NCBI RefSeq assembly: GCF_003721245.1
Contig: NZ_RIZG01000001.1
Coordinates: forward strand, 1 to 64,000
Reading direction: 5' to 3'
DNA length: 64,000 nt
DNA from: Marinomonas hwangdonensis
GTDB lineage: Bacteria > Pseudomonadota > Gammaproteobacteria > Pseudomonadales > Marinomonadaceae
Made by a program: the position numbers and the translations under genes. Positions within the stretch are counted from its first letter, which is position 1; each line of letters begins with the position of its first letter. Below the pieces are notes generated by a model. It did not search any database and was not told the DNA's origin. It worked only from the letters and a program-made list of their open reading frames with translations. Below are positions 62,850-64,000 of this stretch, in pieces.

Positions 62850-64000
62850 TTACGGTTTTAAGACGAGTAAGTAAATACCCACAGCAAATAAACTTAAACT
62901 GGTTATGTCTGTGGCTTTTATATTATCGAGTAACATAGGATCAGTAATAATCCAAGCAGCCCCTAAGCTCAACACACCCATAAACCTAAAGGGTAAGTTT
63001 TTACGACCTTTTCGCAGTTCTTTGCCGAGTTGTTGGATGGACTTGGTTTGGGCTTCTATGCGCTCATTCTGGTGGGATATTTGCGATAGGGCATTAAAAA
63101 CCAAATTAGGGATCTGAGGCAGCTGTCCAGCCCATTGAGGAGCCTGTTTGCGAACTTCTTCAATCACCCGCTTGGGGCCAACTTGCTCCTGCATCCAGCG
63201 CTCTAGGAATGGCTTGGCAGTGACCCAAAGATCAAGGTCAGGGTAAAGCTGACGACCCAGTCCTTCAATATTGAGTAAGGTTTTTTCTAGCAAAACAAGC
63301 TGCGGTTGTACTTCCATGTTAAAACGACGTGCGGTTTGGAATAAGCCGATGAGTACCTGTCCAAACGAAATGTCTTTGAGTGGTTTGGCAAACATGGGTT
63401 CACAGACGCTGCGAATGGCTGATTCAAAGGCGTGAACCGGGGTGCCTTTAGGTACCCAGCCGCTTTCGACATGCAGTTCAGCCACCATACGATAATCCCG
63501 TTGGAAAAACGCCAGTAGATTGCGTGCAAGATAGCTTTTATCGGCTTCGTCTAGACTGCCCATGATAGCGCAGTCGATAGCAATATATTTGGGTTTTGCC
63601 GGGTTAGATACATCTACGAAGATATTTCCTGGGTGCATGTCTGCGTGAAAGAAACTGTGTGAGAATACTTGCGTGAAGAAGATTTCTACGCCTCGCTCCG
63701 CTAAGCATTTCATATCCACATTGGCTTTATTGAGGGCGGCGATATCCGCTACAGGAATGCCAGAAATACGTTCCACCACCATGACGTTACGATGGCTGTA
63801 GTCCCAGTAAATTTGCGGTACGTAAAGTAGATTTGAGTTGATGAAATTGCGCTGAAGCAAGCCTGTGTTGCCTGCTTCTTTGGCTAGATCTAGCTCGTCT
63901 AATATGGTGTATTCGTAATCAGTAACGACCTCGACAGGGCGAAGGCGTCGGCCATCAGCGCTTAATTTAGCAACAAGATGCGCTAAGGTATAAAGCAGGC
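62850..64000 (-). CDS. ubiB: Ubiquinone biosynthesis regulatory protein kinase UbiB (5' end outside window)
   Basis: Atypical kinase/ATPase of the ABC1 family, of which 383 C-terminal residues are visible; the frame is open to the window edge. The visible part starts at [16 protein letters not shown] and includes [32 protein letters not shown] (catalytic loop), [12 protein letters not shown] (metal-binding Asp) and two C-terminal membrane helices. It supports coenzyme Q synthesis at the inner membrane. The N-terminal KxGQ motif is beyond the window. A frame from TTG 63860 alone would be a false truncation. Confidence 0.95.
   Translation of the reverse strand, partial: LLYTLAHLVAKLSADGRRLRPVEVVTDYEYTILDELDLAKEAGNTGLLQRNFINSNLLYVPQIYWDYSHRNVMVVERISGIPVADIAALNKANVDMKCLAERGVEIFFTQVFSHSFFHADMHPGNIFVDVSNPAKPKYIAIDCAIMGSLDEADKSYLARNLLAFFQRDYRMVAELHVESGWVPKGTPVHAFESAIRSVCEPMFAKPLKDISFGQVLIGLFQTARRFNMEVQPQLVLLEKTLLNIEGLGRQLYPDLDLWVTAKPFLERWMQEQVGPKRVIEEVRKQAPQWAGQLPQIPNLVFNALSQISHQNERIEAQTKSIQQLGKELRKGRKNLPFRFMGVLSLGAAWIITDPMLLDNIKATDITSLSLFAVGIYLLVLKP

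Overview
The window looks like chromosome from a marine gammaproteobacterium of the Oceanospirillales, most likely Marinomonas or a close relative. This is inferred from gene content and protein resemblance: two TRAP systems, PobA with an AraC-type regulator, SiaABCD, glnA-ntrBC, and the order ubiB-hisE-tatABC. Base composition is moderate to AT-rich. No tRNA, rRNA, CRISPR array, insertion sequence or integrase was seen.

Layout. 1-0.8 kb: a GDSL hydrolase gene broken by a frameshift. 0.8-6.1 kb: a TakP-like TRAP transporter followed by a Cache-domain histidine kinase and a NarL-type regulator, plausibly its own sensor pair. 6.2-8.8 kb: a GH114-like secreted protein, a DJ-1/PfpI protein and a divergent LysR. 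8.8-13.7 kb: a gluconate unit on the minus strand (TRAP dctPQM, gntK, gntR) with GntR operators at the operon promoter and in front of gntR. 13.9-17.7 kb: a complete siaABCD operon (phosphatase, kinase, phospho-switch protein, diguanylate cyclase). 17.8-23.4 kb: a cNMP/CBS/DUF294 protein, a DEDDh exonuclease, an LpxH-like phosphoesterase, an EAL-CBS-GGDEF protein and a 60-residue protein. 23.5-25.9 kb: pobR-like regulator and pobA.

26-32 kb: a SEC-C protein, then a minus-strand envelope operon (40-residue CPNC membrane protein, COG3014 lipoprotein, LpoB-like lipoprotein, LPP20-like lipoprotein), then secB, grxC and a rhodanese. 31.6-37.5 kb: a lysine/pipecolate catabolic cluster (short DUF1338 oxygenase, LysR, amaB, amaA, LysR). 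37.7-42.8 kb: gpmI, envC, ctpA and a divergent polysaccharide deacetylase. 43.3-48.3 kb: a complete livKHMGF ABC transporter. 48.5-54.1 kb: tsaC, a UPF0325-like gene, and ntrC, ntrB and glnA with recognisable sigma-54 promoters and NtrC sites. 54.6-58.8 kb: an Aer-like chemoreceptor, typA and dtd. 58.9-61.0 kb: a two-gene insertion of a methyltransferase and an HNH nuclease fused to a LexA/UmuD-like S24 domain. 61.1-64 kb: tatC, tatB, tatA, hisE and ubiB, the last running off the window.

The least explained items are the methyltransferase/HNH-S24 pair, which looks like a damage- or invasion-triggered nuclease, and the small CPNC membrane protein that opens the lipoprotein operon. A recurring regulatory theme is a strong hairpin directly after the substrate-binding-protein gene in all three transport operons.
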